Shown here: one piece after another, positions 33,347-41,203 of the stretch
Layout: every line of letters starts with the position of its first letter
How positions within the stretch are numbered: position 1 is the first letter of the stretch
DNA from: CAUZIZ01 sp965218775
GTDB taxonomy: Bacteria; Acidobacteriota; UBA6911; RPQK01; JAJDTT01
DNA length: 64,000 bases
Direction of reading: 5' to 3'
Assembly (NCBI GenBank): GCA_965218775.1
Contig: CBDCLS010000005.1
Span: 372,001-436,000 of the forward strand
Program-made: the position numbers and the translations under genes
The notes under the pieces: generated by a model
Database searches by the model: none
Seen by the model: only the letters and a program-made list of their open reading frames with translations
Told to the model about the DNA's origin: nothing

Positions 33347-34516
33347 CTATCGGGACTTTGTCTTATCGTTTTCGAACAGGAAGACACCACTCTTGCCGGC
33401 CACGACAATATCGAGGTCTCCGTCCTGGTCGATGTCTATCACGGGGATTTGCATGCCTCCTCCGACCCGACCGCCGTAATGGATGATGTGTCGCTGCCAC
33501 TCCCATTTGCGAGGAGTTTTGATGTGCTCGTACCAGTAGAGCCCAAGCGGCTCGCGGCCGCCCTTGTCATGGCCGTTGTGTGCAAAGAGGCGCTTCCCGG
33601 TAACCAGCTCTGGGCGCCCATCTCCTGTCAGGTCCACCATCGTCATCGCGTGCGCCTGCGACCAGGCGTCATCGATTGTGTGCTTCTGCCACTTCGTCGC
33701 TCCGCTGCTATCGGGCAGTTGCTCCAGCCAGAAAATGCCATAGTCGTGGGCCGCCGTGCTGACAATGTCATTCCATCCGTCCTGGTTGACATCGTGAACG
33801 TAGATGAAGCCCGCATGCTTCTCTAATTCGAAGTCCCGACGGAGTTCCCAGGGCCCGTCCCGCGGCGCTGCCGGCGCTTGTAGCCAGCCTTTCGGGACGA
33901 GGATATCGTTGCGGCCATCGCCATTCAGATCTCCGGCGCCGATGCCGTGGCCATAGCTTCGAGGGCTCACGACGTGCTTGATCCACTTGGCTTCGGACCC
34001 CTGGACTTTCAGCTCGTACCACGCAGCCATGGCGCTTTCGCGGCCAAACTGGGGAAGAAGGTCGTCATCGGCTCCGTCATTGTCGAGGTCCACGAGGAAG
34101 GCGAATTCGACCGGCGACCCAGAATCAATGAGGTGTTCCTGCCAGGCGCCTTGGGGTGTGCCGGGGTTCTGGAACCACGCTATCTTTTGGGAAGCCCAGC
34201 CGACACTGATGATGTCAACGGAACCGTCGCCGTTGACATCCAACGGCAGGTCCGAAAAGTCATCGATATAATTGTTCCAGAACAGGAAGGAGCGGAATTT
34301 GTGCTTCCTCCAGGTTGGGGCTTCGTACCAGTTCTCGCCGGAAACGATGTCAAGCCTGCCGTCTCCGTTCACGTCGGCCACCGCACAAGCCTCATTTCTT
34401 CCCTGATCCACAGCGTGTTTTCGAAACAGAATCTCGTCGGAGCCGGCGCTGGGCACCAGAAAAGCTGTCACAACTGTCAGCCTGAACATCATCGACTTCA
34501 AGAAGATGGGTCGCAT
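33347..34516 (-). CDS. Secreted FG-GAP/VCBS repeat protein
   Basis: A 389-residue exported beta-propeller. The signal peptide ends near VPSAGS (about residue 26). Calcium-binding-type repeats are regularly spaced: VADVNGDGRLDIVSG, DVNGDGSVDIISVGW, VDLDNDGADDDLL, GDLNGDGRNDILVPKGW, HDVNQDGWNDIVS, VDLTGDGRPELVTGK and IDIDQDGDLDIVVAG. Such proteins occur next to DUF1501/DUF1553 pairs in Planctomycetes and Acidobacteria. The gap of about 250 bp to the DUF1501 gene leaves open whether they share a transcript. A ligand or partner cannot be told from the sequence. Confidence 0.93.
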   Translation of the reverse strand: MRPIFLKSMMFRLTVVTAFLVPSAGSDEILFRKHAVDQGRNEACAVADVNGDGRLDIVSGENWYEAPTWRKHKFRSFLFWNNYIDDFSDLPLDVNGDGSVDIISVGWASQKIAWFQNPGTPQGAWQEHLIDSGSPVEFAFLVDLDNDGADDDLLPQFGRESAMAAWYELKVQGSEAKWIKHVVSPRSYGHGIGAGDLNGDGRNDILVPKGWLQAPAAPRDGPWELRRDFELEKHAGFIYVHDVNQDGWNDIVSTAAHDYGIFWLEQLPDSSGATKWQKHTIDDAWSQAHAMTMVDLTGDGRPELVTGKRLFAHNGHDKGGREPLGLYWYEHIKTPRKWEWQRHIIHYGGRVGGGMQIPVIDIDQDGDLDIVVAGKSGVFLFENDKTKSR

Positions 34517-35198
34517 TACGGTTTGCCTTGTCCTTTACCCGCCTGAACTGCTTTTCAGACCGTCCAACGGTACGCCGGGCAGCGCCGCCACCCAGATTAC
34601 CAGCCCAAACGGAGGTTCACCACCATGCTAAGTGTTTCCCGAGCGGACCTCGGCCATGGAGTCGGTCGCCCGCACGGAGTGGTTTCTGACGGGTGAAGGG
34701 GAAGGCTCCCCTTGGAGGACCTCCTGCTCGAGGACGCTACATTCGTCGATGAGATCGAAGTTCTCAGGGGAACGCCCATGTGATAGCACTGGTGCCCGGG
34801 GATTCGAGAACAATAGTAGGCGGTCACAAGGGTGCCGTCGTTCATGAGTACCCTGAGTCTACGGTTGCCCAACTCTCTTCATCAGCAGCTTCGAGAATTG
34901 GCCAAAAAAGAAGGGGTTTCGATGAACCAAATCATCACCTCGAGCTTGTCCTCGTAACTCGCTGCGATTCTCCGTGGCGCCTTGACCGCCCGCTCTCCCG
35001 CATCAAGCTGTCGACACCCTGGTGAAGAAATGCGGCGATACGAAGGATAGGCGCGAGGCTCGGGGAGGGAGGACGGAATGACTTCCCAAGGGGTAGCCAC
35101 TCCTGTTCGAATTGGTATATCCTTACGCGGAATTCAGCGGAAACAAATTTGCGTGAAACAAGTATTCGTCAAAGCATCCACATGGGGAGCAACCACAC
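34517..35198. other. Intergenic region with a truncated antitoxin frame
   Basis: Apart from the short ribbon-helix-helix frame at 34844-34957, I see no gene. A minus-strand frame at 34597-34872 has no recognisable product. Confidence 0.5.
34844..34957 (+). pseudogene. Truncated ribbon-helix-helix antitoxin-like gene
   Basis: Thirty-seven codons, MSTLSLRLPNSLHQQLRELA then KKEGVSMNQIITSSLSS, the DNA-binding half of a HicB/Arc-type antitoxin. A TAA stands where Lys or Glu is usual. The frame beyond it (LAAILRGALTARSP) is open for about 30 codons, so a nonsense mutation is likely. No toxin gene is next to it. Confidence 0.6.
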
Positions 35199-36803
35199 AT
35201 GGCACAACTTGGATCCTCACGAACCCGGCCAGGTCTTATCGCACTCTTATTTTTTCCGGTCCTTTTCCTGACTCTGGCAGTCACAGCGAACGCCGGGAAT
35301 GGCGGACCCGACTTTAGCAAGCTCTTCGAACCCGACACCATCGGTCCCGGCAGCACCAGCACGCTGACATTCACCATCGACAACTCGAGCGGTACGGAGT
35401 CGTTCGATGGGCTGAACTTCACCGACATGCTCCCCACCGAGCTCGACATCGCTACCCCAGCCGCTGTCGTCAACGACTGCAGCGGCACCGTCGACGCCCC
35501 CGACGGCACCGGCACTATCACCTTCACCGATGGCGAGCTCGGCGCCGGCGAGACGTGCACGATCTCGGTCAACATCACCGGCGACTCTCCTGGGGAGGGC
35601 CCGTACACCAACGAATCCAGCGAACTCTTTCAACTCGAGGTGTCAGTAGCCGACCCGGCTGAGGCCGACCTCACCGTCGACGACTCGCTGCCCGGCTTCA
35701 CCAAGGAGTTTGACCCCTCGGCCTGTTCAATTACTGTGGCCATGGGATGTGAGGTTAACGCAGATTGTCCTTTGGGTGAGACCTGTGTAGCGAGGGTGGA
35801 GTTCGGTGGGCGGAGCACGTTGGAGTTTGAGATCGACAACAGCTCCAACGGCAGTGCCGCTTCTTCCCTGATCTTCGAGGACACGCTGCCGGCCGGAATG
35901 GTGATCGCCGACCCCTCCAACGCAGCCACGGACTGCGACTTTTTCTCGTTCCCTACTCTCACCGCTGTGCCCGGCACCGACCTCATCAATCTCGTCGGGG
36001 GCGGGGTCGGGAGCGAGGACAGCTGCACCGTTACCGTCGACGTGGTCGGCGGCGCCGTTGGCTTTCTCGGCAACGTGTCGGATGAGCTGTTCTCGGGCAG
36101 CTCCCCAGGCGTCTCGAGCGGCAGGGCTTCCGCAGTGCTCGAGGTGACCGGGTTCACCGACCTGCTCGAGCTGTCGAAGGAGTTCGTCGACGATCCCGTG
36201 CCGCCGGGCGGCACGGTGACGATCGAGTTCACCGTCACCAACAAGAGCCGGGATGACTCGGCCACGGGGATCACCTTCACAGACGACCTGGAGGCGACGC
36301 TCAGCGGCCTCACCCCGACCCTGCCTCCGGAAGGCTTCTGCACGTTCAGCGTGGGTCTCGACGTCCCGGCGACCAGCACACTTGGTGTCTACCCCAACAC
36401 AACCGGCGCCGTCAGCGGCCTCGTCGGTGGCTCGCCGGATACCGGCAATTCCGCCAGCGACCTGCTCTTCGTCGTCAGCTTCCCGATCCTCACCAAGGAG
36501 TTCACCGACGACCCGGTGGGCGCCGGCGGGACGGTGACCCTGGAGTTCACGATCACCAACCCGGACACGACCTCGAAAATGAGCGACATCGAGTTCATCG
36601 ACGAACTGACGGATTCCACCACGTCCAGTGGGCAGCCTACGGGTGGATTCCTGCCCTTCCCGGTGTCGGTGACCATTCCACCCGGTGATCCCTGCGGTAC
36701 GGGGTCGTCGCTGACGCTCGTCTTCATCGACGACGATCGCGAGGCCCTCGAGCTGCTCGGCGGCAGCCTGGCGACCAACGACAGCATGCCGGGGGGGGCC
36801 TGA
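35199..36803 (+). pseudogene. Giant repetitive surface protein, N-terminal segment
   Basis: Signal peptide (hydrophobic at about residues 13-30, ending VTANA), then tandem beta-sandwich domains of the DUF11/DUF7933-like kind. Each has a strand start such as FSKLFEPDTIGPGSTSTLTF, a middle FTDMLPTELDIATP and a TCTISVNITGD end. The frame stops at 36803 because of a G8 tract (36791-36798). With seven G the next frame continues without a break (GGPDTCTFSLTVDIPVG), so the gene originally went on. Reconstructed over all three segments the protein is about 1666 residues, ending in an IPTL-CTERM-like anchor. It would sit on the cell surface. The shift may be a phase-variation switch, a true mutation, or an assembly error. 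Confidence 0.85.
36791..36798. repeat. G8 homopolymer with frameshift
   Basis: Eight G in a row close the first frame of the giant gene (TGA at 36801-36803). One G fewer restores the frame into the segment ending at 37635. Confidence 0.9.
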
Positions 36804-37635
36804 CACCTGCACCTTCTCGCTCACGGTCGACATCCCGGTGGGCCTCGCCGGTGACACCTACACCAACACGACCGGGGAGATCTCCGCGGTGCTCGACGAC
36901 CTCATGGGACCGCCCACCTTCACCGGCCCGCCCGCCAGCGACGACATCGTGGTGATCGGCGCGCCTCAGCTGAGTAAGGTGTTCACCGACGATCCCGTGC
37001 TGCCGGGCGGTACGGTGACCCTCGAGTTCACACTCGAGAATCTCGACACCGTGAACGCGGCCAGCGCGATCGCCTTCAGCGACGACCTCGGAGCCACTCT
37101 GGCCGGCCTCACCCTCACCAGCGAGCTGATGAACACCTGTGGCGGGACCGTGGGCGGGATCGGCACCGACATGTTCAGCTATTCGGGCGGCAGCCTTGCC
37201 GCCGAGGCTACGTGCACGATCGAGCTCTTGTTGACCGTGCCCGGAACACCGCCAGGAGGCATCTTCCCCAACACGACGTCTGACGTCACCGCCACGGTGG
37301 CCGGCAAGACGACCATAAGCGCCGCGGCGAGCGACGATCTCGTGGTCTCGGGTCTCGTTCTCACCAAGGACTTCACCGACGACCCGGTGATCGCAGGCGG
37401 GATGGTCACCCTGACGTTCACGCTCGACAACACCGGCGGCGCCGTAGATGCGACTGACATCACGTTCAAGGATCCGATCGACCCCGAAGTCCTGCCCGGT
37501 CTCACTGCGACGCTGCCGCCAATTCCCGACCCACCCTGTGGCGGAACGCTCACGACTATGGGGCTCGGAGGCGGAAACGTCGAGGCTCTCGTCTTCATGG
37601 GAGGCAGCGTGCCCGCCGGGACGAGCTGTAGCTTC
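36804..37635 (+). pseudogene. Giant repetitive surface protein, middle segment
   Basis: This continues the first segment in the frame that would be used with one G fewer. It holds two to three more beta-sandwich repeats, with starts LSKVFTDDPVLPGGTVTLEF and LTKDFTDDPVIAGGMVTLTF. It is native up to codon TTC at 37633-37635 (GTSCSF). The RIT element begins at 37636 and brings a stop at 37672-37674. Native sequence resumes in the same phase at 41204 (SVTLTVPVD). Confidence 0.88.
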
Positions 37636-37665
37636 ATCCCTTATGTGGAGCTCCACATAAAGGAT
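37636..37665. repeat. 30-bp palindrome at the left RIT boundary
   Basis: ATCCCTTATGTGGAG and CTCCACATAAAGGAT are inverse complements with one mismatched pair. Part of it (CTCCACATAA) recurs at about 37771-37780 inside the element. A candidate recombination site. Confidence 0.7.
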
Positions 37666-37694
37666 GACATGTGAAGCGTTGTGTTATGTGAAGT
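37666..37694. repeat. RIT left inverted repeat
   Basis: Twenty-nine bases beginning GACATGTGAAGCGTTG, matching the reverse complement of 41175-41203 with two mismatches. Confidence 0.88.
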
Positions 37695-37827
37695 GATCGA
37701 TCTGCTTCACGCCAGAATCCTTTCGATATCGCGGCTTCGTGCCACCGGTCCGCGCTTGTACTCCACATAATTCTGGTGCATGACAGCCCTTTGGAGTCCC
37801 GCCTCTGGGACAGAAAAGGAGGTTGTC

Positions 37828-39090
37828 ATGCCCTTGGAAGATCTATTTCGTAGTCGGGAGGCCCTGAAGCGTTTTCGAATGGCGCCACTGGGTGCGGAGA
37901 TGGACCGCTTCGGTGAGTGGCTTCGCGAGCAAGGATTCTGTCGTGACGTGGTGCGCCGCCGAGTCTGGCAAGTGTCGCACTTCAATCAATACCTTCGAGA
38001 CGGGGGCCTCCAAGCGGCTCGCGAGGTGGACGAAGAGCTCGCGCAACAGTTTATCGGCCAGCATCTGCCACGCTGCCGATGTGGCGGTGGGCGGCGGCGC
38101 CAACACGGGGAGGTCCCGAGGTCGGTTCGCTGCTTCTTGACGTATCTGTGCGAGCGAGATCTGCTCGCGCCTTGCCCCCAGCCGGCATTGGAGCTACCCG
38201 GCGTTCTGGAGGAGTTTCTAGAGTACTTGAAGGGCGAAGGCGGCCGGGCTCAGAGGACGATCGATCTGCACCGCCGTTATCTGCTGGCTTTCCTGGAGGA
38301 GGTGGGTGTCGCTTCCGATCGGCAAGCTTTGGCTCAACTGAGACCGGAGCAGGTTCAAGCCGGCTTCGCCCACGTCACCGAAGGCCGGGGCAAAAGCCTC
38401 CCTCGACGCCTGCAAGGCATCTTACGCAACTTCTTCCGCTTCGCTCATCAGCACGGGTCCCTCCAGCGCGATCTGGCACAGGCCGTGCCCCCGATCCGCA
38501 GCTACCGGCTGTCGCACGTTCCCCAGGGTCTGTCCGAGCAGCAAGCCCGGAAGCTGCTCGAGGGCATCGATCGGACGACGGCCCTGGGCCGGCGCGATTT
38601 TGCCATCCTCCAACTGCTGGACACCTACGGAGTCCGAGGAGGCCAGATTCGCGCCCTCCGACTTCAAGACCTCCGCTGGAGAGAGCAGCAGATCCACTTT
38701 CCCGCCCACAAGGGAGGCAAGCCGGTGCGGGTGCCGCTGACCGAGGCAGCCGGCGAAGCCGTCCTGGAGTACCTTCGTCAGGGACGTCCGCCCGCTCCCT
38801 ACCCGGAAGTCTTCTTGACCGCCAAGGCCCCGATTCACCCGCTGACCGAGCCGTCTACGGTTTCGGTGATGGTGGCCTCTCGCCTGCGCCAAGCCGGGAT
38901 CGACGGATCTGCCAAAGGCTCTCATGCCTTCCGTTATGGCTTCGCCACCCGGATGCTCGCTCAGGGGCAATCCCTCAAGACGATCGCCGATCTGCTGGGG
39001 CACCGTCACATCAACAGCAGCTTCCTCTACACCAAAGTCGACCTGAGCCGGCTCCGAGACTTGCCCCTGCCCTGGCCGGAGGAGGTGTAA
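37828..39090 (+). CDS. RIT tyrosine recombinase A
   Basis: A 420-residue site-specific recombinase of the XerC/phage-integrase superfamily. The ATG at 37828 is chosen because AAAGGAGG precedes it; the frame is open further up. A core-binding domain (about 120-225) is followed by the catalytic domain, with the first Arg in GVRGGQIRALRLQDLRW, His366-x-x-Arg369 (HAFRYGFATR), LLGHRHINSS and nucleophile Tyr401 (FLYTKVD). The three recombinases probably work together to move the element. The N-terminal ~110 residues, with several Cys (PRCRCGG), are extra compared with B and C. Confidence 0.93.
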   Translation: MPLEDLFRSREALKRFRMAPLGAEMDRFGEWLREQGFCRDVVRRRVWQVSHFNQYLRDGGLQAAREVDEELAQQFIGQHLPRCRCGGGRRRQHGEVPRSVRCFLTYLCERDLLAPCPQPALELPGVLEEFLEYLKGEGGRAQRTIDLHRRYLLAFLEEVGVASDRQALAQLRPEQVQAGFAHVTEGRGKSLPRRLQGILRNFFRFAHQHGSLQRDLAQAVPPIRSYRLSHVPQGLSEQQARKLLEGIDRTTALGRRDFAILQLLDTYGVRGGQIRALRLQDLRWREQQIHFPAHKGGKPVRVPLTEAAGEAVLEYLRQGRPPAPYPEVFLTAKAPIHPLTEPSTVSVMVASRLRQAGIDGSAKGSHAFRYGFATRMLAQGQSLKTIADLLGHRHINSSFLYTKVDLSRLRDLPLPWPEEV

Positions 39091-39092
39091 TC

Positions 39093-40070
39093 ATGCCCCA
39101 GTCAAACTTTCTCAGCACGCTGGCCGAGCGCCTTGGTGCCTACGTCGAGTTTCGAACTCTGGGCGGCGTCGACGCCCGCGCTCAGATCCAACTGCTGCGA
39201 CCTTTCGACCGCTTCCTTCAGCAGGAAGGGTTTCAAGGGCCGTGGCCCACGCGCGATCTCCTGCAGCGCTATCTCAGCACGCTCGAGCCCCTGCACCCAG
39301 GCTCGCGCGGAAACCGCCTGGCCGTCGTGCGCCAGTTCTGTCGCTACCTGCGTCAGTTTGAACCCGAAGCTTACCTCCCGCCACGCATCCGCTCCCTGGA
39401 GCGCCGGCCCCTACGGGTTCCCCATATCTATACCCAAAGCGAGATCCAAGCGCTGCTACAGGCGGCGCGCCGTTTGGGGCCTTCGGGCTCGTTGCGACCC
39501 CAGACTTACTGGACTTTCTTCGGACTGCTGTACACCACCGGGCTGCGTTGCGGCGAGGCCTTTGCCCTGAATCTAGGCGATCTTGATCTGCCGCAGCAGT
39601 TGCTTTACATCCACCGGGGCAAGTTCGGCAAGTCGCGTCTGGTTCCCCTCTCGGCTTCCACCTCGCGGGTGCTGGGGCGCTACCGCAAGCAGCGTTGCCG
39701 AGCCTATCCGCGGGGATCAGACCGTCCCCTGTTCGTCACCCTCACCGGACACCGTCTGTATCATACCAACGCTGATTTTGCCCTCCGGCAATGTCTCAGC
39801 CGCTGCGGTTTGCGCGGGGGAAAGGGGTGTCCCGGGCCCCGCCTCCATGACCTGCGTCACAGCTATGCCTCGACGCGCCTGCTCAGTTGGTATCGGGAGG
39901 GCAAAGACCCGCAGGCGCTGTTGCCGCTTCTGGCCACTTATCTGGGCCATGTTAGCGTCACCTCGACTCAAGTCTACCTCCGAGCTACGGCGGAGTTACT
40001 CGAGCAGGCCCAAGAGCGTTTCCGGGCGAACTTTCGCCAAAACATCTTGCCGAAGGGAGAAGCACCATGA
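39093..40070 (+). CDS. RIT tyrosine recombinase B
   Basis: A 325-residue recombinase starting 2 bp after gene A, with GGAGG before its ATG. The open frame extends upstream to 38079, but that part is a shadow of gene A. Catalytic residues are Arg in TTGLRCGEAFALNLGDLDL, His252-x-x-Arg255 (HDLRHSYAS), YLGHVSVTST and Tyr295 (QVYLRA). N-terminal SAM-like core-binding domain at about 20-95. All active-site residues are present. Confidence 0.94.
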   Translation: MPQSNFLSTLAERLGAYVEFRTLGGVDARAQIQLLRPFDRFLQQEGFQGPWPTRDLLQRYLSTLEPLHPGSRGNRLAVVRQFCRYLRQFEPEAYLPPRIRSLERRPLRVPHIYTQSEIQALLQAARRLGPSGSLRPQTYWTFFGLLYTTGLRCGEAFALNLGDLDLPQQLLYIHRGKFGKSRLVPLSASTSRVLGRYRKQRCRAYPRGSDRPLFVTLTGHRLYHTNADFALRQCLSRCGLRGGKGCPGPRLHDLRHSYASTRLLSWYREGKDPQALLPLLATYLGHVSVTSTQVYLRATAELLEQAQERFRANFRQNILPKGEAP

Positions 40071-41140
40071 ACGCCACCCACCTGATCGCCCGTTTCGTCG
40101 AGGGATTTTTCCACGACTACCTCGCCGGACAAAGGGGGCTGAGTCGCAATACCATTGTTAGTTACCGGGACGCTCTGAAGCTCTTTCTCCGCTTTGCCCG
40201 TGAGCGTCTGGGCAAACCCGTCGATAAGCTCACCGTCGAGGACGTCGACCACCAAGTGGTCACCGCCTTTCTGGAGCACCTCGAAGTCTCCCGAGGCAAT
40301 AGCCCTCGAACGCGCAACAACCGGCTGGCTGCCCTGCATAGTTTCTTCCGCTATGTGGGCGAACAAGAGCCGTTGCTCTTGGGCCGCTCTCAGCGCATCT
40401 GCGCCATTCCCCTGAAGCGGACCGAGCACCGAACTATCGACTATCTCGAGGATCAGGAGCTGCGGGCTCTGCTCGAGAGCGTCGATCAGAGCTCGCGAAA
40501 CGGCCGGCGAGATTATGCCCTGCTCCTGTTTCTGTACAACACCGGTGCCCGGGTTCAAGAAGCGGTCGACCTCGAGCGGACCGACTTACGTCTGGAGGCC
40601 CCGTTCCAGGTCCGCCTCACCGGCAAAGGCAACAAAGAGCGCGTCTGCCCGCTCTGGCCCGAGACGGTGGCCGCCTTGCAAACCTATCTGGGGGGCCGAG
40701 ATCCCGATCCCGCGGACGTGCCCTCTGTTTTTGTCAATGCCCAGGGCCGGCCGATTACCCGTTTTGGGATTCGCTATATTGTGCGTCGACACGGAGCCCA
40801 AGCGGCACAGAGCTGTCCTTCGATCCAAGCCAAGCGCCTCAGTCCTCACCTGCTGAGACACTCGACGGCGATGCACCTTCTACAGTCGGGCAACGATCTC
40901 AGTGTCGTCAAGGACTGGATGGGTCATGCGGATCTGAACACCACTCACGGCTATGTGGAGATCGACATGAAGATGAAACGCAAAGCGCTGCAGGCCGCCG
41001 AAGCCCCTCACGTCAAAACGCCGGCCAGCCGCCGTTCCAAATGGCTCCAGCCGGGCATCCTCCAATGGCTCGATGAACTCTCAAAGGAGGCCAGTATTAT
41101 GTGCAGTACTGCACCGACCTCGGCTACCGTCAAAGGTTGA
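40067..41140 (+). CDS. RIT tyrosine recombinase C
   Basis: A 357-residue recombinase overlapping gene B by 4 bp (ATGA), so translation is coupled. The N-terminal domain begins RFVEGFFHDYLAGQRGLSRN. Catalytic residues are Arg in NTGARVQEAVDLERTDLRL, His261-x-x-Arg264 (HLLRHSTAMHLLQSG), WMGHADLNTT and Tyr296 (HGYVEID). It is most similar, of the three, to the integrase remnant at 10199-10630. It looks intact. Confidence 0.94.
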   Translation: MNATHLIARFVEGFFHDYLAGQRGLSRNTIVSYRDALKLFLRFARERLGKPVDKLTVEDVDHQVVTAFLEHLEVSRGNSPRTRNNRLAALHSFFRYVGEQEPLLLGRSQRICAIPLKRTEHRTIDYLEDQELRALLESVDQSSRNGRRDYALLLFLYNTGARVQEAVDLERTDLRLEAPFQVRLTGKGNKERVCPLWPETVAALQTYLGGRDPDPADVPSVFVNAQGRPITRFGIRYIVRRHGAQAAQSCPSIQAKRLSPHLLRHSTAMHLLQSGNDLSVVKDWMGHADLNTTHGYVEIDMKMKRKALQAAEAPHVKTPASRRSKWLQPGILQWLDELSKEASIMCSTAPTSATVKG

Positions 41141-41174
41141 CTGATGGGCATCGTAGCGATCTCAGGGAGGACCT

Positions 41175-41203
41175 ACTTCACATAACGCAACGCTTTACAT
41201 GTC
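41175..41203. repeat. RIT right inverted repeat
   Basis: The counterpart of 37666-37694. The host gene resumes with AGT at 41204. Confidence 0.88.

Larger units (their letters stand above)
37636..41203 (+). mobile_element. RIT (recombinase-in-trio) element, 3568 bp
   Basis: Three consecutive overlapping or abutting tyrosine recombinase genes fill the element, the hallmark of RIT elements. The outer ends are 29-bp inverted repeats with two mismatches, 37666-37694 and 41175-41203, starting GACATGT(G/A)AAGCGTTG inward. On the left a 30-bp near-perfect palindrome (37636-37665, centred on GGAGCTCC) lies between the host gene and the repeat. Removal of 37636-41203 rejoins the host gene exactly between two codons. 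No target duplication is seen, as expected for tyrosine-recombinase insertion. Confidence 0.9.

Noticed and set aside
38079..39092. Upstream extension of recombinase B (663-codon frame)
   Set aside because: It overlaps recombinase A in another frame; B has its own ribosome binding site and a start at 39093.
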